Shown: positions 28,093 to 37,897, counted from the stretch's first letter. The stretch is DNA of 64,000 nucleotides from Bacillus sp. BHET2 (GCF_005938125.1 NZ_VCQN01000002.1:62001-126000); one strand, 5' to 3'. Translations and numbers: made by a program. Notes: generated by a model from the sequence alone, not told the origin.

Positions 28093-28113
28093 TTATAAGA
28101 ATCATTCCGATTT
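28093..28113 (-). promoter_or_regulatory. Candidate Zur box upstream of znuC
   Basis: One half reads CATTCCGATTT (plus strand), differing at one base from the consensus half ATTACGATTT. The other half is weaker (TTATAAGAAT, about half of the positions match). It lies between the promoter and the znuC start, where a bound repressor would block the polymerase. Confidence 0.45.
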
Positions 28114-28128
28114 AAAAGCACATAGGGT

Positions 28129-28157
28129 AGTATACAGGATGTAAGTTCAATTGTAAA
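28129..28157 (-). promoter_or_regulatory. Sigma-A promoter of znuC-znuB-zur
   Basis: On the minus strand a TTTACA -35 is spaced 17 bp from a TATACT -10. The predicted start point is about 45 bp before the znuC ATG. Confidence 0.75.
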
Positions 28158-28178
28158 TCATCCCGATTATTCCCTTGA

Positions 28179-28208
28179 GAAAAGGACTGCCCAAAGGCAG
28201 TCCTTTAT
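28179..28208 (-). terminator. Terminator of the YitT-type gene
   Basis: AAAGGACTGCC pairs perfectly with GGCAGTCCTTT around a 4-nt loop. It lies after the stop codon at 28237 on the minus strand. Confidence 0.85.
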
Positions 28209-28236
28209 CATTCTTATACGATTCAGCGGATTTCAC

Positions 28237-29118
28237 TTAATGAATAGCAGATTTGAATCTGGCACCCTTCGTTTCCTGTGTGTTCATTATCGTGATGAAC
28301 GCACTCGGATCCACATCGGAAACAATTGATTTTAACTTCGTTACTTCAAGTCTCGTAACGACGACATAAATGACTTCTTTGTCATTATCCGTATAGCCTC
28401 CACGTCCTTTTAACATGGTCGTTCCTCTACCCAGCCGATGTAAAATCGCGTCCGATACGTCTAGATAATCATCTGACACAATTATAACCGCTTTGGTTTC
28501 ATCCATCCCTTGTATGACCGTATCGATTGTCTTAAACGCAATGTAGTATGTCATTACGGAATACATGGCTTCTTCAATCCCGAAGACAAATGCCGCCCAC
28601 CCGAAAATGAAGATGTTCATGAACATCACAAATTCACCCACGGAAAAAGGAAGCTTCTTAGTTAAGAGAATCCCAAGGATCTCCGTACCGTCTAAAGATC
28701 CTCCATGACGGATGACAAGTCCGACCCCGACACCAAGAATCAATCCCCCGAAAACAGTCGCAAGGATTTCCTCGGTAACGAACGGCTCCATATGATGAAG
28801 GAGACTTTCGATAATGGCTAATGAGACGATCGCAACTAATGAAGACACCACGAAGGTTTTTCCGATCTGTTTGTAACCTGAATACATGAATGGAAGATTT
28901 AACAGGACCAGTAATGTTGAGAAGTTAAGAAAAGGAATCGTATCTGAAATGAGATAATTTAGGATCAATGAAATGCCGATGATGCCACCATCGATAATAT
29001 TATTGGGAACGAGAAAAAGTTCTATGGCCACAGCAGCCAACCCTGCTCCGATTGTAATGAAAAACAGGCGATAAATAAAATGGAGCGGACTCTCTTTTTT
29101 ATGGATTCTTTTGGTCAT
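28237..29118 (-). CDS. yqfU: YitT-family membrane protein (YqfU-like)
   Basis: This 293-residue protein has five to six membrane helices in a YitT-type region ([15 protein letters not shown] turn [44 protein letters not shown]) followed by a soluble C-terminal DUF2179 domain (~210-290: [27 protein letters not shown]). The family role is not established. The position between zinc genes and nfo matches yqfU. AAAGGAAAGGA precedes the ATG. Confidence 0.88.
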   Translation of the reverse strand: MTKRIHKKESPLHFIYRLFFITIGAGLAAVAIELFLVPNNIIDGGIIGISLILNYLISDTIPFLNFSTLLVLLNLPFMYSGYKQIGKTFVVSSLVAIVSLAIIESLLHHMEPFVTEEILATVFGGLILGVGVGLVIRHGGSLDGTEILGILLTKKLPFSVGEFVMFMNIFIFGWAAFVFGIEEAMYSVMTYYIAFKTIDTVIQGMDETKAVIIVSDDYLDVSDAILHRLGRGTTMLKGRGGYTDNDKEVIYVVVTRLEVTKLKSIVSDVDPSAFITIMNTQETKGARFKSAIH

Positions 29119-29207
29119 CGTTACGTCCTTTCCTTTTCCTATTTTTCTTATAAAAGTGTCACTTTCTTCCTTTCTGTCACATATGTATCATTTGAGGAGT
29201 GATAAAC

Positions 29208-29462
29208 ATGAAGCTATTGCAAAATGTGATTAATCACAAAATCAATCATATTTCCAATGATGAATTATTGAAGTATGCCAAACAATATAATATTTCATTA
29301 ACATCACAAGAGACCACAAGTATCGTGGCAAGTGTTAAAGGCAAGAACATTAATATTTTTGATGATGCACAGCGAAGCAGACTTGTGAAGAATCTAGCCA
29401 GGGTCATTGGACCCGCCAAGGCAAAGGAAATCAATCGACTCTTTTTACAGCTTATCAGATAG
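29208..29462 (+). CDS. yqfT: DUF2624 protein (YqfT-like)
   Basis: This 84-residue, mostly helical basic protein matches YqfT/DUF2624 in length, charge pattern (VIGPAKAKEINRLFLQLI at the end) and position beside nfo. The ATG at 29208 follows GAGGAG; an in-frame start three codons earlier overlaps the ribosome binding site. No catalytic motif is visible and the function is unknown. Confidence 0.82.
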   Translation: MKLLQNVINHKINHISNDELLKYAKQYNISLTSQETTSIVASVKGKNINIFDDAQRSRLVKNLARVIGPAKAKEINRLFLQLIR

Positions 29463-29520
29463 TAAAGAAAGAGGAGGCGTCCTCAGATCATGAGAGATAG
29501 CCTCCTCTATCGCTTTACTG
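29463..29520. terminator. Convergent terminator between yqfT and nfo
   Basis: Nested arms AGTAAAG...AGAGGAGGC and GCCTCCTCT...CTTTACT form a long imperfect stem that overlaps the nfo stop codon. T-runs are short, so it may act mainly as an RNA end structure for both genes. Confidence 0.6.
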
Positions 29521-30408
29521 ATTTAGTATTTTCGATAATACATCTTCATCAAATGTCTGATTGCGAAGCATATCAATTTCAAACTTGTATGGAGGTTTTT
29601 TATTTTTCTTATCTTCCCCTACAAATGGCGTTTCTAAGATTTTCGGGACAGCCGTAAGCTGTGGATGATGCACGATATAATTCAGTGCCTTGAATCCGAT
29701 ATGACCGAATCCAAGGTTTTCATGACGGTCTTTGCTAGCTCCCCGCTCATTTTTACTATCATTGATGTGAAGAACCTTTAAACGATCAATTCCCACAATT
29801 TTATCGAACTCATCAAGTACCCCGTCAAAATCCTCTACAATATTATACCCTGCGTCATGTGTATGACATGTATCAAAGCAGACAGAAAGTCGGTCATTCA
29901 ATTCTACCCCATTAATGATCTGGGCTAATTCCTCAAAGGAGCGGCCACATTCTGAACCTTTTCCAGCCATGGTTTCTAACGCAATTTGCACTTTATGGTC
30001 TTTTGTTAATACCTCATTCAATCCTTCAATGATTCTCTCGATTCCCTTGTCCGCTCCTGCACCTACATGTGCACCTGGATGAAGGACGATTTGCCCTGCT
30101 CCGAGAGCTTCTGTACGCTCGATTTCAGATCGAAGGAAATTGACACCCAATTCAAATGTGGAAGGGTTTGTCGTATTCCCTATGTTAATGATATAGGGAG
30201 CATGCACGACAATGTCCTCAATTCCATTTTCTTTCATATGGGCCATTCCTGCTTCAATATTTAAATCTTCTATCTTTTTTCTTCTCGTGTTTTGAGGCGC
30301 TCCTGTGTAAATCATAAAGGTATTCGCTCCATAAGAAACGGCTTCTTCACTTGAAGAAAGTAACATGTTTTTTCCACTCATGGAAACATGGGATCCAATT
30401 TTCATCAT
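29515..30408 (-). CDS. nfo: Endonuclease IV (AP endonuclease)
   Basis: This 297-residue DNA repair enzyme cleaves at abasic sites. It is a TIM barrel with zinc ligands in the expected blocks: GSHVSMSG at the start, [60 protein letters not shown], and ILETP near the end. AGGAG lies nine bases before the chosen ATG; a TTG three codons upstream abuts that site. Confidence 0.96.
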   Translation of the reverse strand: MMKIGSHVSMSGKNMLLSSSEEAVSYGANTFMIYTGAPQNTRRKKIEDLNIEAGMAHMKENGIEDIVVHAPYIINIGNTTNPSTFELGVNFLRSEIERTEALGAGQIVLHPGAHVGAGADKGIERIIEGLNEVLTKDHKVQIALETMAGKGSECGRSFEELAQIINGVELNDRLSVCFDTCHTHDAGYNIVEDFDGVLDEFDKIVGIDRLKVLHINDSKNERGASKDRHENLGFGHIGFKALNYIVHHPQLTAVPKILETPFVGEDKKNKKPPYKFEIDMLRNQTFDEDVLSKILNQ

Positions 30409-30477
30409 TCTTCTCAACTCCTAAGAAAATCTCTCTTTATTGTATCGAATGTGTACAAATGAATCACGTTCAAACAC

Positions 30478-31785
30478 TTATTTGTTTCTGTTTTTGATTC
30501 TTCTTTCCCGCTTCTTGATTTGATCCACTTTATATTTCATTTTCTTTTTATATCCTGGTTTAACTGATTTCGGTTTACGGACCATCGATTTCGCCTTTTC
30601 ATCCACTTCATCAACATGCGATTTCTGACGATTCTTCCGCTTGTTCAGAGGAGGGAGCTCAGACCATTCGCCTTTTTTAATGTCCCGATGTGAAAAGCTA
30701 ATTCCAAGCTTCTCCAAGCGATTTAATGCATCCTCATCTGACGGTGTATAAATAGTAAAAGCAATCCCACTATTACCTGCACGTGCTGTACGACCAGAAC
30801 GATGAACATAGAAATCCAAGTCCTGAGGCAATTCAAAGTTTATGATGTGACTTACTCCCTCTATATCAATTCCCCGTGCTGCTAAGTCAGTTGCTACGAT
30901 ATATTGATAATCGAGATTTCTGGTTTGTTTCATCATTTTCTTACGCTCACGGGGCGATAGATCACCGTGAATACGGCCGACCTTCAATCCTTTAGCAATC
31001 AGGGAATCGGCCACTTCATCTGCCTTTTGTTTGGTATTAGTAAAGACAATTCCTAAATATGGATTAATTTCCACTAAAATATTGTACAATAGATTGGTTT
31101 TATCGCGACTCTTCAGAGGAACAATCACATGTTGTATATTCTTCGCAGAACGCTGTTCAGGCTCCACATGAGCATATTGTGGATTTTCCATATACTTTTT
31201 CAAGAAAGGTTTAAGTTTCTCAGGTATGGTTGCAGAAAATACTAACATTTGCAGTTTCTCTGGCATCTTTGCAGCAATCTGATCCACATCTTCAATGAAT
31301 CCCATATCGAGCATTAAGTCCGCTTCATCAATGACCAAGAGCGATGCTGTATGAACAAACAGTGCCTGATCTTTCACTAAATCATTGATTCTACCAGGGG
31401 TTCCTACTACGATATGAGGCTGATTTTTCAATTTATCAATTGTTCTCTGCTTATCCGTACCACCGATAAAACAACGGGAAACAATGTCACTATCCTTCGT
31501 AATTTTAAGCACTTCTTGATAAATCTGCTGAGCCAATTCACGTGTGGGGGCAGTAATCACAGCTTGTACCTGGTCAGCACTTGTATTCACCTTCTCAATG
31601 ATTGGTAATAAGTACGAATGTGTTTTTCCCGTTCCTGTTTGAGATTGACCGATTGCACTTTGCCCTTTAAGAATTAGAGGGATCATTTTTTTTTGGATTT
31701 CTGTCGGTTCGTAGAAACCAAGTTCTTCTACAGCTTCATTGATGAACGCTTGGAATCCAAATTGTAGAAATAGATTCTTTTTCAT
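30478..31785 (-). CDS. cshB: DEAD-box ATP-dependent RNA helicase CshB
   Basis: This 435-residue helicase unwinds RNA and is linked to cold adaptation and ribosome or mRNA turnover. Its motifs are in order: Q motif FYEPTEIQKKMIP, AIGQSQTGTGKT (I), PTRELAQQ (Ia), VIDEADLM (II), SATIPEK (III), ATDLAARGID (V) and HRSGRTARAG (VI). The last ~70 residues are highly basic, typical of the RNA-binding tail of CshB. The ATG at 31785 lies nine bases after AAAGGAG. Confidence 0.95.
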   Translation of the reverse strand: MKKNLFLQFGFQAFINEAVEELGFYEPTEIQKKMIPLILKGQSAIGQSQTGTGKTHSYLLPIIEKVNTSADQVQAVITAPTRELAQQIYQEVLKITKDSDIVSRCFIGGTDKQRTIDKLKNQPHIVVGTPGRINDLVKDQALFVHTASLLVIDEADLMLDMGFIEDVDQIAAKMPEKLQMLVFSATIPEKLKPFLKKYMENPQYAHVEPEQRSAKNIQHVIVPLKSRDKTNLLYNILVEINPYLGIVFTNTKQKADEVADSLIAKGLKVGRIHGDLSPRERKKMMKQTRNLDYQYIVATDLAARGIDIEGVSHIINFELPQDLDFYVHRSGRTARAGNSGIAFTIYTPSDEDALNRLEKLGISFSHRDIKKGEWSELPPLNKRKNRQKSHVDEVDEKAKSMVRKPKSVKPGYKKKMKYKVDQIKKRERRIKNRNK

Positions 31786-32104
31786 TCCATACATCTCCTT
31801 TTATTATAAATATCCTTTTATTCACGCTGTCATCGGGATGGATGCCGCAATTCGTTCACATCATCACCACAGATCTATATAAAATTTACGGGTCACTTTG
31901 ATGTCGTCAGTGATTTTATTTTAACGTAACAGTTTAGTAAGCGTCATATTTAAAGAACATCTAACCATTATAATAAATTTTCGGCAAAACATCTAGGTCA
32001 ACCTTATTTTTATTTATGATGATAGTGTAACAATACCCTTTTTTATCCTTTTGCATACTCTATAATGACCATGAATTTATTCGAAATGAAAGGAGGCTGT
32101 CATT
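31786..32104. other. Intergenic region between divergent cshB and yqfQ
   Basis: I see no gene in this 319-bp gap. It contains promoters for both flanking genes; a TATAAT at 32061-32066 is a good -10 for yqfQ, though its -35 is weak. Long 5' leaders are typical for cold-shock helicases, but no distinct riboswitch is recognised. Confidence 0.4.
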
Positions 32105-32815
32105 ATGCCGCCTAGAAGAATGAGGGATCCGGGTCAAGATATGAGGAACCCTTTTGGAATGAGACAGCAGCGGGGATTTCGCCAGGGAAACGGGTTCAGG
32201 ATGCAGTCACAATCTGGAAGAAATAGCTTCGGACTCGGACAGACACAACCACCACCCTTTCAATTCCGCGGACAAAGTCAAAACCAGGGCTTCAATTTGG
32301 GAATGAATCAAAAGGGACGAGGCAGAGGGTCAGGCAAAGGGGGATTATTATCAAAATTCCTAAAAAAAGGGGAAAACAACAATACAGGTGGCGGGCTACT
32401 TCAACAATTCACAAGAAGTGATTCAAGTACGACTTCAACTGATTCCGAACGTTCCCCTCAAGCAGCAGGAGGCATTATTCAAAGTCTTCTGAATCCTGGT
32501 AATGTGAATTCCTTTTTGTCGAACACTCAACAAATGCTTCAAAGCGCCCAGCAATTAGGTCCGATGTTTCAACAATACGGCCCTATGGTCAAAAATATCC
32601 CGTCTTTGTGGAAGCTTTATCGAGGATTGCAAAATATGCCCGATAATGAAACCACAGAAGAAGAAAAAAAGGATGAGGATATCAGTGTTCCGGATGCAGA
32701 GACAAAAGTAGAGAAAAAAAAGAAAAAGAAGCCGCCTGTAAAAATAACGGATGATGTTGAAATGGAAGAAGAGGTCCCTCTTACCTCCAACTCTAAACCG
32801 AAACTCTATATTTAA
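32105..32815 (+). CDS. yqfQ: VrrA/YqfQ family protein
   Basis: This 236-residue, low-complexity protein begins MPPRRMRDPGQDMRNPFGMR. Residues ~1-75 are rich in Gln, Gly, Arg and Phe without fixed structure. The middle (~115-175: GGIIQSLLNPGNVNSFLSNTQQMLQSAQQLGPMFQQYGP) is the conserved YqfQ segment. The C-terminal ~60 residues are a charged Glu/Lys tail. The Bacillus anthracis homologue contains the variable repeat locus vrrA. AAAGGAGG precedes the start. A spore or surface role has been suggested for relatives, but is unproven. Confidence 0.88.
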   Translation: MPPRRMRDPGQDMRNPFGMRQQRGFRQGNGFRMQSQSGRNSFGLGQTQPPPFQFRGQSQNQGFNLGMNQKGRGRGSGKGGLLSKFLKKGENNNTGGGLLQQFTRSDSSTTSTDSERSPQAAGGIIQSLLNPGNVNSFLSNTQQMLQSAQQLGPMFQQYGPMVKNIPSLWKLYRGLQNMPDNETTEEEKKDEDISVPDAETKVEKKKKKKPPVKITDDVEMEEEVPLTSNSKPKLYI

Positions 32816-32821
32816 TAACCG

Positions 32822-32861
32822 AATCCCTAAAGGGAATGAATCACCTTGAGGGATTTTTTTT
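32822..32861 (+). terminator. Terminator of yqfQ
   Basis: AATCCCT-AAGG pairs with CCTT-AGGGATT and is followed by eight T residues. Confidence 0.85.
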
Positions 32862-32963
32862 GTTTTATGAACAAAGTGTTTAACATGCAAAGAACTTTTC
32901 TTCGTAAAATCCTTTGGTGCCGCCTCTATTATCACTCAAAAACGTCTACCCACTTCGTTCTCT

Positions 32964-32992
32964 TTGTCAGAAAGGCCATTCTCCTTTATAAT
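32964..32992 (+). promoter_or_regulatory. Sigma-A promoter of ispH
   Basis: A TTGTCA -35 is 17 bp from a perfect TATAAT -10, with AGGAGG and the ispH ATG about 40 bp downstream. Confidence 0.85.
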
Positions 32993-33031
32993 GAAGACAA
33001 AACCTTTTCTCATGTAGGAGGATATTCATAG

Positions 33032-33988
33032 ATGGAAATTATTAAAATTACTCCGAGGGGCTATTGTTATGGTGTAGTAGATGCAATGGTTATTGCAAGA
33101 AATGCTGCATTAGATAAATCGCTTCCTCGCCCAATTTATATTTTAGGGATGATCGTCCATAACAAGCATGTAACCGATGCGTTCGAAGAAGACGGCATTA
33201 TCACCCTAGATGGCAGCAATAGAAAAGATATCATTGAACAAGTGAATGAAGGAACGGTGATTTTCACAGCTCACGGAGTATCTCCTGAAGTAAAGGAAAT
33301 CGCAAAACAAAAAGGACTTGTCACCCTTGATGCAACTTGTCCCGATGTAACCAAGACACATGACCTGATTCGTGCGAAAGAAGCTGAAGGGTACGACGTG
33401 ATCTATATCGGTAAGAAAGGACACCCTGAGCCAGAAGGTGCTGTCGGTGTAGCTCCTGAAATCGTTCATCTTGTCGAAACAGCGGATGATGTTGAAAAAT
33501 TATCCATCGACAACGAAAAAATCATCGTGACTAACCAAACGACGATGAGTCAATGGGATGTACTCGATACCATGGACAAGGTGAAGGAAATGTACCCTCA
33601 CGTCGAGTTGCACAAAGAGATTTGCCTTGCTACACAAGTCAGACAAGAAGCAGTAGCCGAACAGGCTGGAGATGCTGATGTCCTCATTGTAGTAGGCGAC
33701 CCTAAAAGCAATAACTCCAATCGCCTTGCTCAAGTATCGAAGGATATCGCAGGTACTCCCGCCCATAGAATTTCAGACATCAGCGAATTGGACATTGAAT
33801 GGATAAAAGATGCCAACATTGTGGCGGTAACAGCTGGTGCATCCACTCCGACTCCAATCGTAAAAGAAGTCGTTAAATTCCTTGAAGCTTTTGATCGTAA
33901 TGATGAAGTCACATGGACAAGAGAACACACTGTACCGTTAAATAAAATACTACCTAAAGTACGCAAAGCAAAATTGGGAACCAAATAA
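33032..33988 (+). CDS. ispH: 4-hydroxy-3-methylbut-2-enyl diphosphate reductase
   Basis: This 318-residue iron-sulfur enzyme makes IPP and DMAPP in the last step of the MEP pathway. The three cluster cysteines are in PRGYCYGV (residue ~12), [11 protein letters not shown] and [13 protein letters not shown]. The substrate-binding [26 protein letters not shown] and SSN-type NNSNRL segments are all present. It works with ispG at 23004. Confidence 0.97.
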   Translation: MEIIKITPRGYCYGVVDAMVIARNAALDKSLPRPIYILGMIVHNKHVTDAFEEDGIITLDGSNRKDIIEQVNEGTVIFTAHGVSPEVKEIAKQKGLVTLDATCPDVTKTHDLIRAKEAEGYDVIYIGKKGHPEPEGAVGVAPEIVHLVETADDVEKLSIDNEKIIVTNQTTMSQWDVLDTMDKVKEMYPHVELHKEICLATQVRQEAVAEQAGDADVLIVVGDPKSNNSNRLAQVSKDIAGTPAHRISDISELDIEWIKDANIVAVTAGASTPTPIVKEVVKFLEAFDRNDEVTWTREHTVPLNKILPKVRKAKLGTK

Positions 33989-33996
33989 TATCAATG

Positions 33997-34029
33997 TGAA
34001 AGGCCCCTCCAAATTGGAGGGGCCTTTCA
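33997..34029. terminator. Bidirectional terminator between ispH and the nif3-like gene
   Basis: A 14-bp GC-rich stem (TGAAAGGCCCCTCC with GGAGGGGCCTTTCA) lies between the two convergent stop codons. Confidence 0.85.
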
Positions 34030-34031
34030 TA

Positions 34032-35150
34032 TTACATATACGTAAATGGGTTCGTTTCAGATTTCGAAGCAAAGATATTAACAATATACCCTTTATCCGA
34101 ACATTTTTTTGTAAGATATTCGGCTACTCCTTCTCTCATCACTTTTTCAATATGATGACCGGCGTCCACAACGTTAAGTCCCATCATCATAGCGTCATGA
34201 GCAGTATGATAATAAATATCACCAGAGACAAACACATCGGCTCCTTGTCTCTTGGCTTTTCCGATAAACTTATTTCCATCGCCGCCTAGTACTGCTACTT
34301 TCTTAACTTTCGCTTCCCCGTTACCAATTACTCTGACTCCATCCATACCAAATGTTTTCTTCACATGCAGCGCAAACTCTGCCAGGTTCATTTCGTTTGG
34401 TAAATATCCTATTCTCCCTAACCCCAGAGCAGGTGATCCATTCTTAAGGGAATAGATATCATAGGCAACCTCTTCATATGGATGATGGGTAAACATCGCT
34501 TTCAATACTTTATTCTGTAGGGAAATTGGATATACAGTCTCCACCTTTTCTTCCTCTACTTCTTCAGGTACACCCTGCTTCCCTATATGAGGGTTTGTAC
34601 CTTCTTCAGGTAAGAATCTCCCTTGTCCTTCAGTTGAGAAAGTGCAATGAGAATAGTTCCCAATATGCCCGGCTCCTGCTTTCCCTAAAGCCTTTCGAAG
34701 TTCTTCGCCGTTCTCTTTCGGTATATACACCACCAGTTTCCGGAGCTCTTCACTGTAGGTCGGAACAAGGACAGAGTGATCCTTCAATTTCAGCATATCA
34801 GCCAGTAGATCATTCACTCCTCCTGTCGCTACATCAAGATTCGTATGGGCAGCATAAACGGCAATATCATGTTTGATTAGCTTTTCAATCATTCGACCTT
34901 GATAAGTGCCTGTTTGCAACGTTTTTAATGGACGGAATAATGGAGGATGATGGGCGATGATTAATTTCACATTATTCTTAATGGCTTCATCCACCACATT
35001 ATCCAACACATCCAAGGTGATCATCACATTATCCACCTTTTCATTCAGTTTACCGATTTGAAGTCCAATCGGATCTCCTTCTTCAGCCAGATGTTTAGGA
35101 GAAAATTCCTCGAAAAGCTGAATGATTTCATGGCCGTTTACTGTTTTCAT
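34032..35150 (-). CDS. yqfO: Nif3-like dinuclear metal center protein (YqfO)
   Basis: This 372-residue protein has the Nif3 fold in two parts, residues ~1-130 and ~235-372, with metal ligands in AHHPPLFRPL, AHTNLD and GDIYYHTAHD, interrupted by a CutA-like insert (~130-230). This long form is typical of Bacilli. Relatives are annotated as GTP cyclohydrolase 1 type 2, but the true substrate is unsettled. Its ATG overlaps the trmK stop (ATGA), so the two are translationally coupled. Confidence 0.93.
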   Translation of the reverse strand: MKTVNGHEIIQLFEEFSPKHLAEEGDPIGLQIGKLNEKVDNVMITLDVLDNVVDEAIKNNVKLIIAHHPPLFRPLKTLQTGTYQGRMIEKLIKHDIAVYAAHTNLDVATGGVNDLLADMLKLKDHSVLVPTYSEELRKLVVYIPKENGEELRKALGKAGAGHIGNYSHCTFSTEGQGRFLPEEGTNPHIGKQGVPEEVEEEKVETVYPISLQNKVLKAMFTHHPYEEVAYDIYSLKNGSPALGLGRIGYLPNEMNLAEFALHVKKTFGMDGVRVIGNGEAKVKKVAVLGGDGNKFIGKAKRQGADVFVSGDIYYHTAHDAMMMGLNVVDAGHHIEKVMREGVAEYLTKKCSDKGYIVNIFASKSETNPFTYM

Positions 35151-35857
35151 GGGGTAAGGACCTCCTCTACCATTTGGATTTTTTGAATAAGTTCCCGCTT
35201 TCGTTTTACTAAAGCATCGGTCTTTTCTGCTCTTTCCATGTTATTTATTATTTTCTTCCATTGATGAAGCTCCTGATTCCATTTTTTCTTAAACGCTTCG
35301 CTTTGATCATTCATCAAAAATGGGCCAAGCAACAGCTCTTTTTCCATTTCATTGGAATAATTTGCTCTTGGATCCCCTTTTTCAGCTATTACTATTTCAT
35401 AAAGTTTGTCGTCTTCTTCAAGAATATCTTCTCCTATCAGACTCCATTCATTGTCCATCAGCCACGTTCGTATTGAACTCGCACTCACATTGGGTTGCAG
35501 GATCAACCTTGGTCCATTGGAGAGTTTATCTTTTCCAGCCTCCAAAATGGATGCAATCAATGCACCACCCATCCCTGCAATCGTTATACAATCTACTTCC
35601 CCAGGAGCTAACACCTCTAAACCATTTCCTAATCTTACTTCTACTTTCTTTGTTAATTGTGCATCCTCTACCTGTTTCTTCGCAGAAAGATATGGCCCCT
35701 TTACTACTTCACCTGCAACGGCGAAGGAAGCGATGCCTTTGTTTACTGCATAACACGGGAGATACGCGTGATCTGATCCTATATCAGCAATTTTGGAATT
35801 TTCCGGTATGTATGAGACAACTGTTTCTAGTCGCTTTGATAATTGTTGAATATTCAT
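35147..35857 (-). CDS. trmK: tRNA (adenine(22)-N(1))-methyltransferase
   Basis: This 236-residue SAM-dependent enzyme methylates A22 of tRNA. Motif I reads IADIGSDHAYLPCY at ~22-35, and DCITIAGMGGALI is the NPPY-like catalytic region typical of TrmK. The C-terminal ~70 residues are a basic helical coiled coil. The ATG at 35857 follows AAAGGTG; an upstream in-frame ATG contains that site. It forms an operon with the downstream nif3-like gene. Confidence 0.94.
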   Translation of the reverse strand: MNIQQLSKRLETVVSYIPENSKIADIGSDHAYLPCYAVNKGIASFAVAGEVVKGPYLSAKKQVEDAQLTKKVEVRLGNGLEVLAPGEVDCITIAGMGGALIASILEAGKDKLSNGPRLILQPNVSASSIRTWLMDNEWSLIGEDILEEDDKLYEIVIAEKGDPRANYSNEMEKELLLGPFLMNDQSEAFKKKWNQELHQWKKIINNMERAEKTDALVKRKRELIQKIQMVEEVLTP

Positions 35858-35926
35858 ATGTTCACCTTTACTCATTTTTTATTGGAGATACATGTACGAT
35901 AATCATTCTAACCAACTTTTCTATAT

Positions 35927-35963
35927 AAAAAAAGCCCTTTGCCCTAAGACAAAGAACCTTTTT
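35927..35963 (-). terminator. Terminator of cccA
   Basis: On the minus strand AAAAAG...CTTTG pairs with CAAAG...CTTTTT and runs into seven T residues. Confidence 0.8.
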
Positions 35964-35973
35964 CATACATTGA

Positions 35974-36348
35974 TTATTTAAGTGATTTGATCCAGTCTGC
36001 CATTGCATCAAGATTTTCATCTGCTACAAGACCAGCAGGCATGATGCCTCCACCATTTTTAATTCTATCCTTGATCTCGTCTTTAGATAGCTTGGTACCT
36101 TTAAGAGCTGGACCAGCGCCACCTTCATAGTTTCCACCATGACAAGAAACGCAAGACTCTTTGTACTTCGCTTCCGGATCGAATTCACCGCTTGAAGCTT
36201 CTTCTCCATCTTTACCTTCCATATCACCATGCTTTTCTTCTTTTGCTTTCTCTTCGGCATTGTTAAGTCCTTCAATTGATAAGAAGAAAATAAGACCAAT
36301 ACCAAGAGCCGCAATAAGTACGAATGGAATAATTGGATTACGATTCAT
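35974..36348 (-). CDS. cccA: Membrane-anchored cytochrome c-550
   Basis: This 124-residue protein has one membrane anchor at ~4-24, an acidic linker at ~30-55, and a cytochrome c domain outside the cell. The heme is attached at CVSCH and the distal Met is in GGIMPAGL. It shuttles electrons in the respiratory chain. The ATG at 36348 has AAGGAGGT upstream. The gene stands alone between trmK and a strong terminator. Confidence 0.95.
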   Translation of the reverse strand: MNRNPIIPFVLIAALGIGLIFFLSIEGLNNAEEKAKEEKHGDMEGKDGEEASSGEFDPEAKYKESCVSCHGGNYEGGAGPALKGTKLSKDEIKDRIKNGGGIMPAGLVADENLDAMADWIKSLK

Positions 36349-36527
36349 GATTTTAACCTCCTTTATGTACAAATCCAAAAAATAGTGCTCTTTTCAACAC
36401 TTTATATTTTACTGTAAAAATCGACAAAGTAAAAGTACTATCAATTAACTTTTCCATCTTTCTCATAAATTAGACACATTTCTTTTAAATTTCCTTAGTT
36501 ACACCAGCTTATACAGGATAAATAGAG

Positions 36528-36561
36528 GAGCTCTATTCTCCCCAGGGGACCAATAGAGCTC
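36528..36561 (-). terminator. Terminator of the acyl-CoA dehydrogenase gene
   Basis: GAGCTCTATT pairs with AATAGAGCTC, with a nested GGTCCCC/GGGGA pairing inside. T residues downstream are interrupted, so its strength is uncertain. Confidence 0.7.
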
Positions 36562-36588
36562 ACTGTTCATCATTTAGGACCTAACCCC

Positions 36589-37731
36589 TTATTGACACCC
36601 GATCAACCTTGAGATGACCATTCTCTGAACCTCTGAGGTCCCTTCTCCAATTTCAAGAAGCTTGGCATCCCGTAAATAGCGCTCAACATGGTATTCTTTC
36701 ATGTAACCGTACCCACCATGGATTTGAATCGCTTCATTCGCAACTTCCATACTGATTTCTGAAGCGTAAAGTTTACACATAGAAGCTTCTTTCGAAAACG
36801 GTCTTCCCTGGTCCTTCAACCATGCAGCTTTGTGTACCATATTTCTTGCAAGCTCAATCTTCATTGCCATATCTGCCAGCTTAAATTGAGTAACTTGAAA
36901 CTGTGATAAGGTTTTACCAAACTGTTTACGCTCTTTCGAATATTGGAGCGCCTTATCAAAGGCAGCCTGTGCTACCCCGACAGCCATAGCCCCAATACCA
37001 ATTCTTCCTCCGTCCAGGGTTACCAGGAATTGTTTGAATCCTTCTCCTTGTTTCCCTAACAGATTTTCTTTAGGTACTTCTACATCTTCGAGAACCAACT
37101 CTGTGGTATTGGAAGAATGCAGACCCATTTTTTCATAATTATCAATTACCTTAAAACCTTTGGCACTGGTAGGGACGATGATTGCACTGATTTCCTTATT
37201 CCCATTGTTTCTACCTGTAATAGCCGTCAACGCCAGGTGATTTGCATAACTTGCGTTGGTAATATAACACTTATTTCCGTTGATGACCCATTTATCCCCT
37301 TTATCCTCTGCAGTGGTCTGGGTTCCGCCTGCATCAGAACCGGCATTAGGCTCCGTGAGACCAAAAGCTCCAAATGATTCCCCTGTACAGATGGGAGTTA
37401 AATATTCCTGTTTCTGTTCATGAGTACCGAATAAATTAATTGGCGCTCCTCCCAAAGAGATATGAGCAGAATACGTAATCCCAGTTGAAGCACATGCTCG
37501 GCTTAGCTCTTCAGTTACAATCGCAAAACTGACCGTATCGGCCCCCGCTCCGCCATATTCTTCTGGAAAAGGAAGCCCCATCATTCCCAAATCAGAAAGT
37601 TTCTTGAAAATTTCTTTAGGAAATTCCTTTGTTCGGTCCCGGTCCAATGCACCAGGCGCCACCTCTTCATCAGCAAATTCCCTGATCGTCTTTTTAATCA
37701 TTGTTTGTTCTTGTGTTAAATCGAAATTCAT
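36589..37731 (-). CDS. Short-chain acyl-CoA dehydrogenase
   Basis: This 380-residue FAD enzyme oxidises acyl-CoA to enoyl-CoA. The three ACAD parts are present: helical N-terminus, beta domain with FGLTEPNAGSDAGG and WVINGNKCYITNA, and helical C-terminus with QIHGGYGYMKEYHVERYLRDAKLLEIGEGTSEVQR. The catalytic Glu is expected in the IGEGTSE segment, as in butyryl-CoA dehydrogenases. The exact chain length cannot be read. It is a single gene with a cre-like site upstream, which suggests catabolite control. It is absent from this place in Bacillus subtilis. Confidence 0.93.
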   Translation of the reverse strand: MNFDLTQEQTMIKKTIREFADEEVAPGALDRDRTKEFPKEIFKKLSDLGMMGLPFPEEYGGAGADTVSFAIVTEELSRACASTGITYSAHISLGGAPINLFGTHEQKQEYLTPICTGESFGAFGLTEPNAGSDAGGTQTTAEDKGDKWVINGNKCYITNASYANHLALTAITGRNNGNKEISAIIVPTSAKGFKVIDNYEKMGLHSSNTTELVLEDVEVPKENLLGKQGEGFKQFLVTLDGGRIGIGAMAVGVAQAAFDKALQYSKERKQFGKTLSQFQVTQFKLADMAMKIELARNMVHKAAWLKDQGRPFSKEASMCKLYASEISMEVANEAIQIHGGYGYMKEYHVERYLRDAKLLEIGEGTSEVQRMVISRLIGCQ

Positions 37732-37786
37732 ACTTATCCCCCTTGTCTAACTTTGATGACTGAAAGCCCTAAACTTCCTTTATATT

Positions 37787-37800
37787 AAAAAGCGCTTTCA
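37787..37800 (-). promoter_or_regulatory. cre-like CcpA operator upstream of the acyl-CoA dehydrogenase gene
   Basis: On the minus strand TGAAAGCGCTTTTT matches the cre consensus in eleven consecutive positions and departs only at the 3' end (TT instead of CA). It lies 56 bp before the ATG. Confidence 0.55.
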
Positions 37801-37897
37801 AACATACTCATCCGACTTCATGAATACGCTACCATACCTATTATAAAAGGGAATAGTGAATTTTCTCAACTTTAAAAAACTTTTAAATTTTCAGAAG

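Noticed and set aside
35320..35928. A ~200-codon plus-strand frame opposite trmK.
   Set aside because: It is antisense to a well-conserved gene, has no ribosome binding site and no recognisable domain; it follows from the codon bias of trmK.
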